NCBI RefSeq assembly: GCF_003425685.1
Contig: NZ_QJKM01000025.1
Coordinates: forward strand, 1 to 63,975
Length of the DNA stretch: 63,975 nucleotides
DNA from: Rhizobium terrae
GTDB lineage: Bacteria; Pseudomonadota; Alphaproteobacteria; Rhizobiales; Rhizobiaceae
Direction of reading: 5' to 3'
In this document: positions 17,368 through 26,452 of the stretch, piece after piece
Position numbering within the stretch: the stretch's first letter is position 1
Layout: every line of letters begins with the position of its first letter
The notes under the pieces: model-generated
Told to the model about the DNA's origin: nothing
Seen by the model: only the letters and a program-made list of their open reading frames with translations
Databases searched by the model: none
Position numbers and translations under genes: made by a program

Positions 17368-19113
17368 TCAAGCTCCCTTGACGAGCGCGGCATGAGGCCC
17401 GCCGCCCACACCCTTCTGGAATCCATAAGCATTCATCTTCGCAAAATATGGCATGCTCGGATGCGCCTCGAAGCGGACATGGCAGTCTATGACGGCAGGC
17501 AGGCCGGACGCCATGGCGCGCTGAAGCGCCGGGCCGATTTCCTCCTCCGTGGTCACCCGCTCCCCGTGGCAACCGAAGCCGCGCGCCACATCGGCATAGT
17601 CCACGCCGTCGAGATCCGTGCCGAACGAGAAATCGTAGGTCTTGCGCTGCCCCATCTTGATGACGCCCCAGGAGGCATTGTTATGGATGATGTTGATGAT
17701 CGGCAGGCCATAACGCCGCGCCGTATCCAGTTCGGACAGCGTGAAACCGAACGCGCCATCGCCGCAGATGTTGAACACCGGCCGTTCCGGATGCAGGAGC
17801 TTGAGCGCAACCGCATAGGGCGTTCCGAAGCCGAGCTGGCACATGCCGGGTTCGTGGAAACGGGTTCGCTCGACGGCGGCCGGCGTCAGATCGTTGCTCC
17901 AGAATGATGTGTGGCCGCCGTCATAGGCGATCAGCGCATCCGCCGGCAAAAGCTCTCCAAGCGCCTTGCCGAGCCGGGCGGGATGCATGATAGCGCCCTC
18001 GTCCTCACTCATCCGGTCGAGCTTGCCGCGATATCCCGCATAGATGCCGCGCAGCCGTTCCAGCCACACGGACCGGTCGGGCATGCCGCGGGCTTCCAGC
18101 GCCGTCAGCAGGTCGGCAAGCGCGCTCGCCGCATCGGCCCAGATGCCGAGCGCATGCGGCGCATTGGCGCCGAGGCTCATGGGATCGATGTTGATATTGA
18201 TGAGTTCCGCGCCGCCTTTCACGAGGGCGCCACCATCATCCCACATCCAGGAGGAAAAGCGGCAGCCGACCGCCAGGATGACATCCGCCTCCGCCAGGGC
18301 CACCGGAATGGCATCGCCGCCGATAATGCCGCCATGGCCAATAAAGAAGGGAGAATCGGTCGCTACCGTGCCGATGCCCATCTGGGTTGGCAGAGCCGGC
18401 GCCTGCATCCGAGCCAGAAGCGCGCGAAAAAGATCGCCGCCATTGGCCGACACGACGCCGCCGCCAGCAATCAGCACCGGGCGCTTTGCCGCGGCCAGCA
18501 TATCGGCTGCACGGGCGATCTGGGCGGCCGGCGCACGCGGACCATCGACGGCCCGGTAGCTTTCCGGCGGCAGCGAAAGTGCCTCCTCGTCGAAACCGAA
18601 CTTCGCCGTGAAAATCTCCTGCGGCACATCGAGATGAACCGGCCCACGCCGTCCGGTCAGGGCATGGCGAAAGGCATCGCGCACCAGATCCGGCAGCCGG
18701 CGCCCGTCATGCACCACCGCGCTCCACTTGGTGAGCGGCTTCAAGAGCGCATGTGTATCGAGATCCATGAACATGCCGCGATGGGGATAGGACGCAGCGA
18801 GATGGTTATTGGATGTGACGAGCAGCAACGGCAGATTGTTGTTGAAGGCCGTGCCGAGGCCTCCCACCAGGTTGGACGACCCCGGCCCCATCTCTCCGAG
18901 CGCCACGCAAATCCGCCCGCTGGCAGCAGCGATCCCAGCTCCCATCAGTGGGCCGCAGGCCTCGTGGCGCACCCCGAGATAACGGATCGAGGGCTCGCGC
19001 GAGATAGCGTGGAGAAACGGGTTCAACTTGCCGCCGGCGATGCCGAATACAAAGGGCACGGCCTCCGGCACGAGCAAACGGGTCAGCGCTTCCGCGCCGG
19101 TCATCTGGACCAT
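17368..19113 (-). CDS. Thiamine pyrophosphate-dependent enzyme (acetolactate synthase/benzoylformate decarboxylase-like)
   Basis: A 581-residue three-domain TPP enzyme. The N-terminal PYR domain has the cofactor-activating Glu in GVRHEACGPLMGAG, the middle domain starts near RPVLIAGGGVV, and the C-terminal PP domain has the TPP/Mg motif GDGAFGFTLSEL ending NN. Such enzymes decarboxylate 2-oxo acids and may ligate the product to an acceptor; exact chemistry cannot be assigned. The ATG at 19113 has AGGTGA 6 nt upstream and is preferred over GTG at 19122. It sits between the solute-binding protein and the ATPase gene, splitting the transporter genes, which argues that it works directly on the imported compound. 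Confidence 0.9.
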   Translation of the reverse strand: MVQMTGAEALTRLLVPEAVPFVFGIAGGKLNPFLHAISREPSIRYLGVRHEACGPLMGAGIAAASGRICVALGEMGPGSSNLVGGLGTAFNNNLPLLLVTSNNHLAASYPHRGMFMDLDTHALLKPLTKWSAVVHDGRRLPDLVRDAFRHALTGRRGPVHLDVPQEIFTAKFGFDEEALSLPPESYRAVDGPRAPAAQIARAADMLAAAKRPVLIAGGGVVSANGGDLFRALLARMQAPALPTQMGIGTVATDSPFFIGHGGIIGGDAIPVALAEADVILAVGCRFSSWMWDDGGALVKGGAELININIDPMSLGANAPHALGIWADAASALADLLTALEARGMPDRSVWLERLRGIYAGYRGKLDRMSEDEGAIMHPARLGKALGELLPADALIAYDGGHTSFWSNDLTPAAVERTRFHEPGMCQLGFGTPYAVALKLLHPERPVFNICGDGAFGFTLSELDTARRYGLPIINIIHNNASWGVIKMGQRKTYDFSFGTDLDGVDYADVARGFGCHGERVTTEEEIGPALQRAMASGLPAVIDCHVRFEAHPSMPYFAKMNAYGFQKGVGGGPHAALVKGA

Positions 19114-19180
19114 GGATATCACCTGTCAGTCTGGAAAAGGCTGCCGGGACGCAGATGGCGCCCCGGTCATCGGTTACGCA

Positions 19181-20107
19181 TCAGGGAGCGATCAGCGTGG
19201 CGGTATCGATCTTGCCGGTCAGCATGCCGCCATCACGCATGGCCTTTTCGAAATAATCGAGTGCAGCTTTGGTCGGCACTGTCCGGCATTCCGGTAGCTC
19301 GATCTTGTTCAGCACCTCGATCGGCAGCTTCGTGTATTTCGAGACGATTTCGCGGGTCTTGGCCGGATTGGCAGCCACGTATTCCGCTGCCTGCGCAAAC
19401 GCCGCGCGGAAAGACTTGATGGTTGCCGCATTCCCCTTGGCCCAGTCGCGTGTGGCGACGAAGGTCGTGTAGGGCAGGTTTTCCGGCAGGTCGGACATAT
19501 AGTTGAAGGCAACCGTGCCGTTCGCCTGGGCAACGGCGCGGCCGAGCGACGGCTCACCGGCGATGATCGCATCGATCGTACCGCCCTTCAGAACGTCCGC
19601 CGTATTCGGGATAGGCACTTCGATGAAGGTGACGCCTTTCTCCGGAACATTCTTCTGCTTCAGCCACTGGCGGAAGAGAATATCCAGCGTGCCGCCAATG
19701 CTCGGCGTGCCGATCTTCTTGCCCTTGAGATCTTCAGGCTTGCCGATCTCGACGCCGCCACGCACCGCCAAGCCGGCATTCTTTGCCGTGCGGGGAGCGG
19801 TCACGCCGCAATTGGCAACAACCACGAGATCGATGCCGCTATCGACCGCCTGCAGCAATACGGTCGGCGAAACAGCGACAATCTGGTGCGAACCGGCGAC
19901 CATTGCTGCGACGAGCGTCTGGTTGGAACCGGTCGGCAGGAACTCGACGCTCAGGCCGTTCTTTTCGAACAGGCCCTCGTCCTTGGCAACGAAGGCAGCT
20001 TCCACTTCAGCAATGGGTGGCGTGCCGATGGCGATCTTGGTTTCAGCCCACGAAGGGGCCGCACCAGCAATGACAACGCTGGCGATGAGAATTGTGCGCT
20101 TGAGCAT
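19181..20107 (-). CDS. ABC transporter substrate-binding protein (SsuA/NMT1-like)
   Basis: A 308-residue periplasmic protein. The signal peptide LKRTILIASVVIAGAAPSWA is cleaved before ETK. The mature part follows the NMT1/SsuA pattern: KDEGLFEKNGLSVEFLPTGS, then LKGKKIGTPSIGGTLDILFRQWL and a DAIIAGEPSLGRA segment. It captures the substrate for the ATPase and two permeases downstream. The ATG at 20107 has GGAGG 5 nt upstream. It is the first gene of the operon and faces a LysR gene across about 130 bp, the usual layout for LysR control. Confidence 0.92.
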   Translation of the reverse strand: MLKRTILIASVVIAGAAPSWAETKIAIGTPPIAEVEAAFVAKDEGLFEKNGLSVEFLPTGSNQTLVAAMVAGSHQIVAVSPTVLLQAVDSGIDLVVVANCGVTAPRTAKNAGLAVRGGVEIGKPEDLKGKKIGTPSIGGTLDILFRQWLKQKNVPEKGVTFIEVPIPNTADVLKGGTIDAIIAGEPSLGRAVAQANGTVAFNYMSDLPENLPYTTFVATRDWAKGNAATIKSFRAAFAQAAEYVAANPAKTREIVSKYTKLPIEVLNKIELPECRTVPTKAALDYFEKAMRDGGMLTGKIDTATLIAP

Positions 20108-20240
20108 GAATACCTCCTCGAATGCGGGACTCCTCAACCCATCGCGACTATTCCAATTGCGCCGCCTTACATCAATAGACAGAACGGCAGTTCAGCTATA
20201 ACTTTAAAGGCATATCTGGGCCGCAGTGGGGGGCAATACG

Positions 20241-21158
20241 ATGAACCTTCGAAAATGGGAATATTTCCTGAAAGCGGCAGAGTTCGGCAATCTGTCACGT
20301 GTCGCCGAAAAGCTCGACATCTCGCAGCCGGCGCTAAGCCGGCAGATCGTTGCCCTGGAACAGGAAATAGGCGCTTCGCTTTTTCACCGCACCGGCCGTG
20401 GTCTGACGCTGACACCGGCCGGGGAAGTTTTCCGCGCAAGAGCCGAGGCTATTTTGGAAGAGATCGCGCGGGTTCCGGAAGAAGTCATGCATGCGGCCAA
20501 CACGCCTTCCGGGCGGCTTGCCTTTGGTGCGCCGCCCTTCATGGGGCGCGTGCTCACCGGCGAATTGGTAGCGAGCTACGTCGAGACCTATCCGCATGTG
20601 CGCCTTCGTGTCCGCGGCGCGCACTCCTTCCAGCTTCGCGAAGCGATCTTCTTTCGCGATATCGATATCGGCATTCTGGCCGCGCCGCTTACGGAGCCGG
20701 ACCTGCACACGGAACCGCTGCTGCAGGAACAGCTGTACCTCGTCGGACCTGCCGGCAGCGGCCTGTCACCGGAACAGCCCATCACGCTCGAAATGGTGGC
20801 AGATCGACCGTTGATCCTTACGCCCCGCCCCGACGGTTTGCGAACACTCATCGAGACCGAATTCGCCCGCATCGGCCGGCGCGCAAGAGTCGCTGTCGAA
20901 ACCGAATATGCCCCGATGGACGATCTTATTCGTCGCAATGTGGGTTTCGCTATCATGCCATTCTGCGGAATGGTCAATTCACCGCTGACCCAGCTTGCCT
21001 GGGCACCGATAGAAGGCCTGTCCGTCACCTGGCTTATCGCATTGCTGGAAAACTCGGAGCGGACGCTGGCTGCAAAACGCTTCATAGACATGCTGCTGAC
21101 TTCAACGAAGGAAAACATCAAATCCGGCCGCTGGGAAGCGGCCTATCTGGGCAAGTAA
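20241..21158 (+). CDS. LysR-family transcriptional regulator
   Basis: A 305-residue LTTR. The N-terminal winged HTH (NLSRVAEKLDISQPALSRQIVALEQEIGASLFHRTGRGLTLTPAG) is followed by two periplasmic-binding-like effector subdomains. Close in pattern to the Nac/CynR-like group. The ATG at 20241 follows a run of G residues serving as ribosome site; GTG at 20226 is a weaker option. It is divergent from the solute-binding protein of the TPP/ABC operon and probably activates it in the presence of the substrate. Confidence 0.92.
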   Translation: MNLRKWEYFLKAAEFGNLSRVAEKLDISQPALSRQIVALEQEIGASLFHRTGRGLTLTPAGEVFRARAEAILEEIARVPEEVMHAANTPSGRLAFGAPPFMGRVLTGELVASYVETYPHVRLRVRGAHSFQLREAIFFRDIDIGILAAPLTEPDLHTEPLLQEQLYLVGPAGSGLSPEQPITLEMVADRPLILTPRPDGLRTLIETEFARIGRRARVAVETEYAPMDDLIRRNVGFAIMPFCGMVNSPLTQLAWAPIEGLSVTWLIALLENSERTLAAKRFIDMLLTSTKENIKSGRWEAAYLGK

Positions 21159-21245
21159 CTCGCAGAACAGCTTATCGGGGCGTGATTGTCGCAACCGGGC
21201 TGAATCTATAATAGCTTAGGAAATTGGCTGGCCTATTGGGATATT

Positions 21246-22160
21246 ATGGATCTCGAACCGAGACTGCTTCGCTATCTCCTCGCCATCGACCGCGCCGGCT
21301 CCTTTCAGAAGGCCGCCGAGGCGCTCGGCATTTCGCAGCCCGCTCTTTCGGTCAGCATTGCTCGGCTGGAAGATATCACGCGCATGCATCTCGTCGATCG
21401 CGGTCGATACGGTGCCATCCTCACGGATATGGGCAAGATTCTTATCCGGCACGCCGAGAGCATTGAAGCCATACTGCAGCTCGCACGCCGGGAACTCGAG
21501 GCACGGCGGCAGGGCGCCGAAGGTCCTCTGCGCGTCGGAGGAACACCCTTGGCAACGGGCAGCATCCTGCCTCGGGTCATCGCCCACATCCTCAGGGAGA
21601 ATGGGAATGCTGCGATTGCGGTGACCGAAGGCACGGACGAACAACTGATGGAGCGCCTCCTCACTCACGAAATCGATCTGGTGATTTCGAATGTGGGGCA
21701 AAGGCCGACTCCCGAAAACGTGGAGGAAATTCCTCTTTTCACCGCCCGTTCGGTTATCGTGGTCAGAGCAGGTCACCCACTGGCGGGACGGCAGCAGGTC
21801 TCCCTCGTCGAACTCACCGATTCGACATGGATCATGCCGCCCCCCGGCGGTGCTTTCCGAAAACAGATCGAAGCCCTGTTCATGACGAACGGCATACCGT
21901 TTCCGGCCAACCTCGTCGAAGCCGCACCCTTCAGCGTGTTGAAAGCAATCGTGGAGCGATCCGATGGCGTCAGCATTCTGTCGGATCAGTTTTTACGCGA
22001 CGAAATTCGACGCGGCATACTGACCGCCATTCCTCTGGCGGAACATATCGCGTCGAGACAATTCGCGATGCAGAAAATCGCCGGCAGACAGCTGAATTCA
22101 CTTGGGAAACGCTTCGTCGCGGTGGCTACGGAATTATCGCTGGAAACCGACGAAGAATAA
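21246..22160 (+). CDS. LysR-family transcriptional regulator
   Basis: A 304-residue LTTR with HTH SFQKAAEALGISQPALSVSIARLED and a full effector domain (about residues 90-295). It starts 87 nt after the previous LysR gene, on the same strand, and is followed by the sugar ABC operon 145 nt downstream. The two consecutive LysR proteins are clearly divergent in sequence, so this is not a recent duplication. Its target is unclear: it could act on the operon to the left together with its neighbour, or on the sugar operon. Confidence 0.9.
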   Translation: MDLEPRLLRYLLAIDRAGSFQKAAEALGISQPALSVSIARLEDITRMHLVDRGRYGAILTDMGKILIRHAESIEAILQLARRELEARRQGAEGPLRVGGTPLATGSILPRVIAHILRENGNAAIAVTEGTDEQLMERLLTHEIDLVISNVGQRPTPENVEEIPLFTARSVIVVRAGHPLAGRQQVSLVELTDSTWIMPPPGGAFRKQIEALFMTNGIPFPANLVEAAPFSVLKAIVERSDGVSILSDQFLRDEIRRGILTAIPLAEHIASRQFAMQKIAGRQLNSLGKRFVAVATELSLETDEE

Positions 22161-22305
22161 AAATCACGCCCATACGGAATATGGCGGGAGCACTTGATCC
22201 TCATATCTATAAGCGACGATTATGGACGTTGCCAATTCCATTATTTGACGAATGGAATACCGTGGCGATAGTCTGCCCGCTGGAATTCAGGAGGAGGAGC
22301 AGACA

Positions 22306-23541
22306 TTGATTTCCAAATTGCTTCTTGCAGCGACCGCCGCAACTGCACTTTGCTTCGCAGCATCTGCGAACGCCGAAGACATCAAGGCCGAAGTCATCCA
22401 TCAGTGGACCTCCGCGGCGGAATCCGCCGGCGTCAAGGTTCTGGCGCGGAAGTTCACCGAGCTCGGTGGGACGTGGGTCGACAACGCCATTTCGGGTGGG
22501 CCGAACGCCCGCTCGACGGCCGTCAACCGCGTGGTCGGCGGGAACCCGCCTGCCGCCATGCTGTTCAACACAGGCGCACAGTTCGTTGAACTCCAGGACA
22601 ACGGCCTGCTTCGTGATCTGACGGAAACAGCCAAGGCCGACGGCTGGCAGAATAAGATGCCGGCGGCGCTGCTGAATTCCGGTATCGTCGACGGCGAAAT
22701 CTGGGCCCTTCCGATCTCCGGTAACGGCGCGAACTGGTTCTGGTTCAATAAGCCGATCCTCGATAAGATTGGTGTCGCCAAGCCGAAGAACTGGGATGAA
22801 GTCTTTGCCGCGCTCGACAAGGCGAAGGCAGCAGGCCTCGCACCGTTTGCGCCGTCCGGCGAGCCGCGCTGGCAGCGTTTGATGTTCAATGCCGTCGTTC
22901 TCGGTGTCGCAGGTCGCGAAACCTACGATGCGGTCATCTACAAACGCGACGCCTCCGCAGTGCGTGGTGAAAAATTCAAGGCAGCAGTCAAGGTCTTCGG
23001 AAGGCTCAGGGACTATGCCGACGCCGGCGCGCCGGGCCGTTCCTGGCCGGATTCGACCAATCTCGTGATCTCCGGCAAAGCCTTGATGACGCAGGGCGGC
23101 ACGTGGCTGAACGGTGCCTTCGCGGCCGCCGGGAAGACGGCAGGCACGGACTACGAGTGCGCGATCATCAACCCGGAACAGGGCATGGTGATCTCGGGCG
23201 ACGTATTCCTCTTCCCGGAGCCGAAGAATGCGGCGATGACCAAGGCACAGGACCTGCTCCTCAAGGCTTTCGCCGACGTGCCGACCCAGACCGCGTTTGC
23301 GGTCGCCAATGGCACGATCCCGATCCTCAAGGGTGCGGACACGTCCAAGCTCAACCCGTGCATCGCTGAGGCGTCTCGCTTCTTCAACGATGCCAAGCTC
23401 TCGACGGGGAGCGACCAGATGATGTTTACACCGGCGATCGTCGGTGCGGTCGAGGATGCGATCACCCGCTTCTCGACCAAGGGCGGGCTGACCGCCGAGC
23501 AATTCATCGAGGCCTACGCAAAGGGCCTTTCCGCGAGCTGA
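22306..23541 (+). CDS. Carbohydrate ABC transporter substrate-binding protein
   Basis: A 411-residue family 1 extracellular solute-binding protein. TTG at 22306 is chosen as start because a run of GGAGGAGGAG lies just upstream and the protein then begins directly with the signal peptide ISKLLLAATAATALCFAASANA; the upstream ATG (22252) would add an unlikely hydrophilic leader. The mature part includes EVIHQWTSAAESAGVKVLARKF, the NGANWFWFNKPILDKIG block and the GLAPFAPSGEPRWQ segment of sugar binders. First gene of a five-gene operon with two permeases, an ATPase and a GH3 enzyme. Confidence 0.92.
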   Translation: MISKLLLAATAATALCFAASANAEDIKAEVIHQWTSAAESAGVKVLARKFTELGGTWVDNAISGGPNARSTAVNRVVGGNPPAAMLFNTGAQFVELQDNGLLRDLTETAKADGWQNKMPAALLNSGIVDGEIWALPISGNGANWFWFNKPILDKIGVAKPKNWDEVFAALDKAKAAGLAPFAPSGEPRWQRLMFNAVVLGVAGRETYDAVIYKRDASAVRGEKFKAAVKVFGRLRDYADAGAPGRSWPDSTNLVISGKALMTQGGTWLNGAFAAAGKTAGTDYECAIINPEQGMVISGDVFLFPEPKNAAMTKAQDLLLKAFADVPTQTAFAVANGTIPILKGADTSKLNPCIAEASRFFNDAKLSTGSDQMMFTPAIVGAVEDAITRFSTKGGLTAEQFIEAYAKGLSAS

Positions 23542-23550
23542 CCCCAAGAC

Positions 23551-23579
23551 CGGGGGAGTGCGCCTCGCCACCTCCCCCG
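23551..23579 (+). terminator. Hairpin between binding-protein and permease genes
   Basis: CGGGGGAG (23551-23558) pairs perfectly with CTCCCCCG (23572-23579) around a 13-nt loop, directly between the binding-protein stop and the first permease ATG, with no U-tract. Such hairpins after solute-binding genes usually cause partial termination or protect the upstream transcript, giving more binding protein than permease. The role is inferred from position and structure. Confidence 0.55.
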
Positions 23580-23580
23580 A

Positions 23581-24492
23581 ATGACCAGATATTCGGAGTT
23601 TCTCGTGTTCGTGAGGTCGCCTTCAAGCAGTCGCCTTCAGGCGGTCCTGACGCTTGTCCCCGTCGCATTCGTCGTCCTGTCCGTCTATGTCGGCGGCGTG
23701 TTGTGGGCGGCGGGCATATCCTTTACCCGCTCCTCCATGCTGCCGAACTACAGGTTCGCTGGCTTTGCCCAGTACATCAACCTGTTCTCGAATGCCCGGT
23801 GGCAGGTCTCACTCGGCAACATGGCGCTGTTTGCAGCGATCTTCATTCCGGCCACCTTGCTGATTGGCTATTCGATGGCCGCGATGATCAATCGCGGCGT
23901 GCGAGGCGAAAACGCGCTGCGGACGATCTACCTCTATCCATTCGCCATGTCGTTCATCGTCACCGGCCTTGTCTGGCGCTGGCTGCTTGACCCGAACTTC
24001 GGCATTGCCGACGTGGCGCGCAAGCTTGGCTTCGAGAATGCGTCGTTCAACTGGATCGTCAACGCGGACATGGCGATCTTCACGATCATCATCGCCGCCA
24101 TCTGGCATTCGTCTGGTCTCGTCATGGTCGTCCTCCTCGCCGGACTGAGGGGCGTCGACGACGACCTTTGGAAGGCGATCCGCATCGAGGGCATCCCGGC
24201 CTGGAAGGCTCATCTCTTCATCATCATGCCGAGCATCGGGGCAAGCATCGCGACCGCCCTGGTGCTAATGTCGCTCACCGTCGTGCGCCTGTTCGATGTC
24301 GTGGTCGCCATGACTGGAGGCGGGCCGGGTATCGCGACGGACGTACCGGCCAAATTCATCATCGACCATATGTTCGAACGCCAACAGGTCGGCCTTGCCT
24401 CTGCTGCGGCGACGACGCTGCTGCTTCTTGTCCTCGTGGTCGCGGTGCCTCTCCTGTATCTCAAGGACCGTCGCAAGGGAGCTGCAAGATGA
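23581..24492 (+). CDS. Carbohydrate ABC transporter permease (MalF/UgpA type)
   Basis: A 303-residue permease with six predicted membrane helices. The coupling motif is in LRGVDDDLWKAIRIEGIPAWK (the EAA-like loop) followed by IIMPSIGASIATALVL. It forms the channel with the next permease. The start ATG at 23581 lies just after the intergenic hairpin, and the stop overlaps the next gene by 4 nt (ATGA). Confidence 0.93.
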   Translation: MTRYSEFLVFVRSPSSSRLQAVLTLVPVAFVVLSVYVGGVLWAAGISFTRSSMLPNYRFAGFAQYINLFSNARWQVSLGNMALFAAIFIPATLLIGYSMAAMINRGVRGENALRTIYLYPFAMSFIVTGLVWRWLLDPNFGIADVARKLGFENASFNWIVNADMAIFTIIIAAIWHSSGLVMVVLLAGLRGVDDDLWKAIRIEGIPAWKAHLFIIMPSIGASIATALVLMSLTVVRLFDVVVAMTGGGPGIATDVPAKFIIDHMFERQQVGLASAAATTLLLLVLVVAVPLLYLKDRRKGAAR

Positions 24493-25382
24493 CCATCACA
24501 AACAGTCAGGCCCCTGTCCGCCGCAATGCGTATGCGGCTCCGTTTTCCCGCGCTCTCGTCTATGCTTTGCTGATCGTTCTCGCGATCGTGGCGCTGATCC
24601 CTCTCTACGTGATGATCGTCACGGCGTTCAAATCGATGGAGGAGATCCGTTCGGGCACGCTCCTATCCCTGCCGCACGCATTCAGCTTCGAACATTGGTG
24701 GAAAGCCTGGAATTCCGCCTGCACGGGATTGCGCTGCGAAGGCCTCAAGGTCGGCTTTGTCAATTCCTTCCTGATCACCATACCGAGTGTTGCCCTAGCA
24801 ATCGCAGCCGGTGCGGTGACCGGATACGCACTGAGCTTCTGGCGGGTGCGCTTCGCCAACGTGCTGTTTACGGTCCTGCTGATCGGCGGTTTCTTTCCCT
24901 ATCAGGTGCTGATCTATCCGTTGGTGCGGATCACCTCGACGATCGGCCTGTTCAACTCGCTCGCCGGCGTCATCGCGGTCCATGTCGTATTCGCGCTACC
25001 GGTGGTGACGCTGCTGTTCCGCAACTATTTCGCGTCGATCCCGATCGACCTCTTCAAGGCAGCCCGGGTCGATGGCGCGGGGTATTGGCGGTTCTTCTTT
25101 TCGATCCTGCTGCCGATGTCTGTGCCGATGATTGCGGTTGCGGGCATCCTGCAGGTCACCTTCATCTGGAACGACTACATCGTCGGCCTCGTCTTCGGCG
25201 GCATCAACTATGCCCCGATGACCGTCCAGCTCAACAATATCGTGCACTCCACCTACGGGGAGCGGGAATACAACGTGGAAATGGCGGCAACGCTTCTCAC
25301 CTCGGTCATCCCCCTCCTCGTCTACTTCACGTCGGGCCGCTGGTTTGTTCGCGGCGTAGCATCCGGCGCCGTGAAAGGGTAA
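24489..25382 (+). CDS. Carbohydrate ABC transporter permease (MalG/UgpE type)
   Basis: A 297-residue permease with six hydrophobic segments. It opens with a basic cytoplasmic tail, has the MalG-type periplasmic segment after the first helix (ALIPLYVMIVTAFKSMEEI), and the coupling loop SIPIDLFKAARVDGAGYWRFFFSILLP. ATG at 24489 overlaps the upstream stop by 4 nt. The inserted stretch WNSACTGLRCEGLKVG between helices 1 and 2 carries two Cys and is characteristic of an alphaproteobacterial glucoside/sorbitol-type subgroup; this last point is from general recall. Confidence 0.93.
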   Translation: MTITNSQAPVRRNAYAAPFSRALVYALLIVLAIVALIPLYVMIVTAFKSMEEIRSGTLLSLPHAFSFEHWWKAWNSACTGLRCEGLKVGFVNSFLITIPSVALAIAAGAVTGYALSFWRVRFANVLFTVLLIGGFFPYQVLIYPLVRITSTIGLFNSLAGVIAVHVVFALPVVTLLFRNYFASIPIDLFKAARVDGAGYWRFFFSILLPMSVPMIAVAGILQVTFIWNDYIVGLVFGGINYAPMTVQLNNIVHSTYGEREYNVEMAATLLTSVIPLLVYFTSGRWFVRGVASGAVKG

Positions 25383-25384
25383 TC

Positions 25385-26452
25385 ATGACAGGCGTACAGC
25401 TTCGAAACCTCGGAATCCGCTACGGGCAGGTCGAGGTTCTGAAAGGCATTGACCTCGACATTCCGGCTTCGGAATTCATCGTACTGCTCGGGCCTTCCGG
25501 TTGCGGCAAGTCCACGCTTCTTAATGCGATCGCCGGTCTTCAGGACGTCGCCGAAGGGCAGATCCTGATAGGCGGCCACGACATGACCAATGTCGAGCCT
25601 AAAAACCGCGGAATCGCGATGGTCTTTCAGTCCTATGCGCTCTATCCCCGCATGAGTGTTCGGGGCAACCTGAGCTTCGGCCTAAAGGTGGCCAAGGTGG
25701 CAAAGCCGGAGATCGAAAAGCGCGTCGCACATGTCGCGAAAATGCTGCAGGTCGAGCCGTTGCTGGACCGCAAGCCGTCCCAGCTTTCCGGCGGCCAGCG
25801 ACAGCGCGTGGCGATCGGCCGCGCCGTGGTGCGCGATGCGGGCGTATTCCTGTTCGACGAACCGCTTTCCAACCTCGACGCCCAGCTGCGTTCCGACTTA
25901 CGCGTCGAGATCAAGCGCCTCCATCAGCGCCTGAAGTCCACCATGATCTACGTGACCCACGATCAGATCGAGGCGATGACGCTTGCCGACCGCATCGTAG
26001 TCATGAAGGACCGGATCATCCAGCAGCAGGGCACGCCGGACGAGATCTACAACAAGCCCGCAAACACGTTCGTGGCCCGCTTCGTCGGCTCGCCTGCCAT
26101 GAATTTCCTGGAGGGCGTGGTCAAGGGCGGTGATGCGATCGTCGACGGAGAAAATCTGCGCATCGCTGCCGCCTTGTCGTCGCCCTTGGTTGATGGCCGA
26201 AAGGTGATTGTCGGTATCCGTCCCGAGGATATGGCTCTGCAAGCGGACGAGGCAGCATTGGGTCTCGCCGTGGAAGTGGATGTCGTCGAACCGATGGGCG
26301 CGGAAAGGATGGTCTGGTGCAGGCGCGGCGACATCGGCCTTTCCACCAGGACGCCTTCCTCCACCAAAGTAAAGTCAGGCGACAAGGTCCGGCTCGACCT
26401 GTCGGAAGAGCGTCTTCACATATTCGACGCAGAGACTGGAAAGCGTCTCTGA
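25385..26452 (+). CDS. Carbohydrate ABC transporter ATP-binding protein (UgpC/MalK type)
   Basis: A 355-residue MalK-like ATPase: Walker A GPSGCGKST, Q-loop VFQSYALYPRMSV, signature LSGGQRQRVAIGRA, Walker B VFLFDEPLSNLD, switch His in VTHDQIEAMTLADR, then a C-terminal TOBE/OB regulatory domain (about residues 240-355) with GIRPEDM. The ATG at 25385 is 2 nt after the permease stop, and the stop shares one base with the next ATG (TGATG). This is a complete CUT1-type importer ATPase. Confidence 0.95.
   Translation: MTGVQLRNLGIRYGQVEVLKGIDLDIPASEFIVLLGPSGCGKSTLLNAIAGLQDVAEGQILIGGHDMTNVEPKNRGIAMVFQSYALYPRMSVRGNLSFGLKVAKVAKPEIEKRVAHVAKMLQVEPLLDRKPSQLSGGQRQRVAIGRAVVRDAGVFLFDEPLSNLDAQLRSDLRVEIKRLHQRLKSTMIYVTHDQIEAMTLADRIVVMKDRIIQQQGTPDEIYNKPANTFVARFVGSPAMNFLEGVVKGGDAIVDGENLRIAAALSSPLVDGRKVIVGIRPEDMALQADEAALGLAVEVDVVEPMGAERMVWCRRGDIGLSTRTPSSTKVKSGDKVRLDLSEERLHIFDAETGKRL

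Noticed and set aside
23809..25247. Charged minus-strand frames opposite the sugar permeases
   Set aside because: Arg/Asp/His-rich antisense frames of the kind expected in GC-rich genes; no family features.
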